Below are positions 48,950 to 49,280 of a stretch of 49,280 bases of DNA, in pieces (position 1 is the first letter of the stretch; every line of letters begins with the position of its first letter). The DNA is from Paraburkholderia madseniana (lineage in GTDB: Bacteria; Pseudomonadota; Gammaproteobacteria; Burkholderiales; Burkholderiaceae): the NCBI RefSeq assembly GCF_009690905.1, contig NZ_VOSW01000069.1:1-49280 (forward strand), written 5' to 3'. The notes below the pieces were generated by a model. The model saw only the letters and a list, made by a program, of their open reading frames with translations, was not told where the DNA came from and made no database searches. A program made the position numbers and the translations under genes.

Positions 48950-49105
48950 GCAGCGGTGGTCGTCGTGTCGCCGGGGTGGCATGGCGACCGTTACTGCGAC
49001 GGACGCCGCTACTGGGATCGCGACGAATGGGAAGAGCGTCATCGCCATCACGGGCATGGGCCCGATCACTGTCCGCCGGGACATGCGAAAAAAGGCGAGT
49101 GCTGA
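48950..49105 (+). pseudogene. Truncated 3' end of a small exported Tyr/Trp/His-rich protein
   Basis: The frame from the IS end reads AAVVVVSPGWHGDRYCDGRRYWDRDEWEERHRHH..., ending CPPGHAKKGEC and a stop at 49103-49105. This is the C-terminal part of a family of small exported proteins rich in Gly, Tyr, Trp and His common in Burkholderia-type genomes (typical WxDGRRYWxRDEW repeats). Start and signal peptide are lost at the IS boundary. Unlikely to be expressed as such. Confidence 0.6.
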
Positions 49106-49280
49106 TCAGCGTTTCGAACTGCGGCCGCGAGGAAGGACGTAAGTGCGTTCGAACGGCTGTGTTCCGGCACCCCCGTTTGCTTAGTGCCCGGCACACATCA
49201 AGCGGTCGACTCAACGTGACGCCGCGACGCCGCTCACCCGTCGAGCGAAGCGTCCGGGAACGCGTCGCAGAGAAACTACA

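Noticed and set aside
48918..49142. 74-codon plus-strand ORF at the right edge
   Set aside because: It spans the IS end and reads in a different frame from the recognisable exported-protein remnant.
1..49280. CRISPR arrays, prophage structural genes, restriction-modification or retron systems
   Set aside because: None seen on reading both strands; repeats are limited to short tandem units and the IS ends.

Overview
The window looks like chromosomal DNA of a beta-proteobacterium of the Burkholderia/Paraburkholderia group. This rests on uniformly high GC, strong GC3 codon bias and the gene types: two DUF4148 small exported proteins, a Burkholderia-type lipase/foldase pair, PotF-like and HAAT transporters, cytochrome-linked molybdenum hydroxylases and a porin remnant. 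The call comes from protein-family recognition only; no search was run. The first ~70 bases look like a poor contig edge.

Layout. 1-10.3 kb: two periplasmic molybdenum-hydroxylase modules. The first is cut by the left edge, leaving the 2Fe-2S subunit and a tri-haem cytochrome c lipoprotein. The second is complete (2Fe-2S, Tat-exported Mo subunit, tri-haem cytochrome c; 6294-10278). Between them lie a hypothetical gene, a LysM/LytM lipoprotein with a degenerate active site, an Asp-nucleophile alpha/beta hydrolase and a small hypothetical. 10.3-18.3 kb: a seven-gene leftward transport run, made of a complete polyamine/opine-type ABC system followed by an amino-acid-type binding protein and two permeases with no ATPase of their own, divergent from a GcvA-like LysR gene. 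18.3-28.2 kb: housekeeping and accessory genes (ChaA-type antiporter, BON protein, MPG-type DNA glycosylase, DUF4148, CBS protein, GTP cyclohydrolase II, a 66-aa membrane protein, NmrA-like protein/AraC regulator, lipase and lipase foldase).

28.2-32.6 kb: a compact ECF-sigma stress module. On the minus strand are a non-zinc anti-sigma-like protein, the sigma factor and a second anti-sigma-like protein. Divergent from them are DUF4148, a membrane-anchored catalase-family peroxidase and cytochrome b561. Three GGAATAAA boxes with a GTT about 14-15 bp downstream sit before the sigma gene, the second anti-sigma gene and the DUF4148 gene, which suggests a self-contained regulon. 32.6-40.6 kb: a sarcosine/dimethylglycine-dehydrogenase-like flavoprotein, an mqsRA toxin-antitoxin pair with its palindromic operator, a DeoR-type regulator and a SWIM/SNF2 ATPase.

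40.6-49.3 kb: an accessory segment. It opens with two tRNA-3'-end-like sequences in opposite orientations and a strong terminator, then a porin remnant, and then a fructan locus: GH32 levanase, a stand-alone GntR HTH stub and GH68 levansucrase. Divergent from it is a LacI-type regulator behind three CAAACCGGTTTG-like operators. It ends in an IS6-family remnant, an ISKra4-like insertion sequence with recognisable terminal inverted repeats, and the truncated end of a small exported protein. The different loci flanking the IS, with no visible target duplication, suggest an IS-associated deletion or rearrangement.
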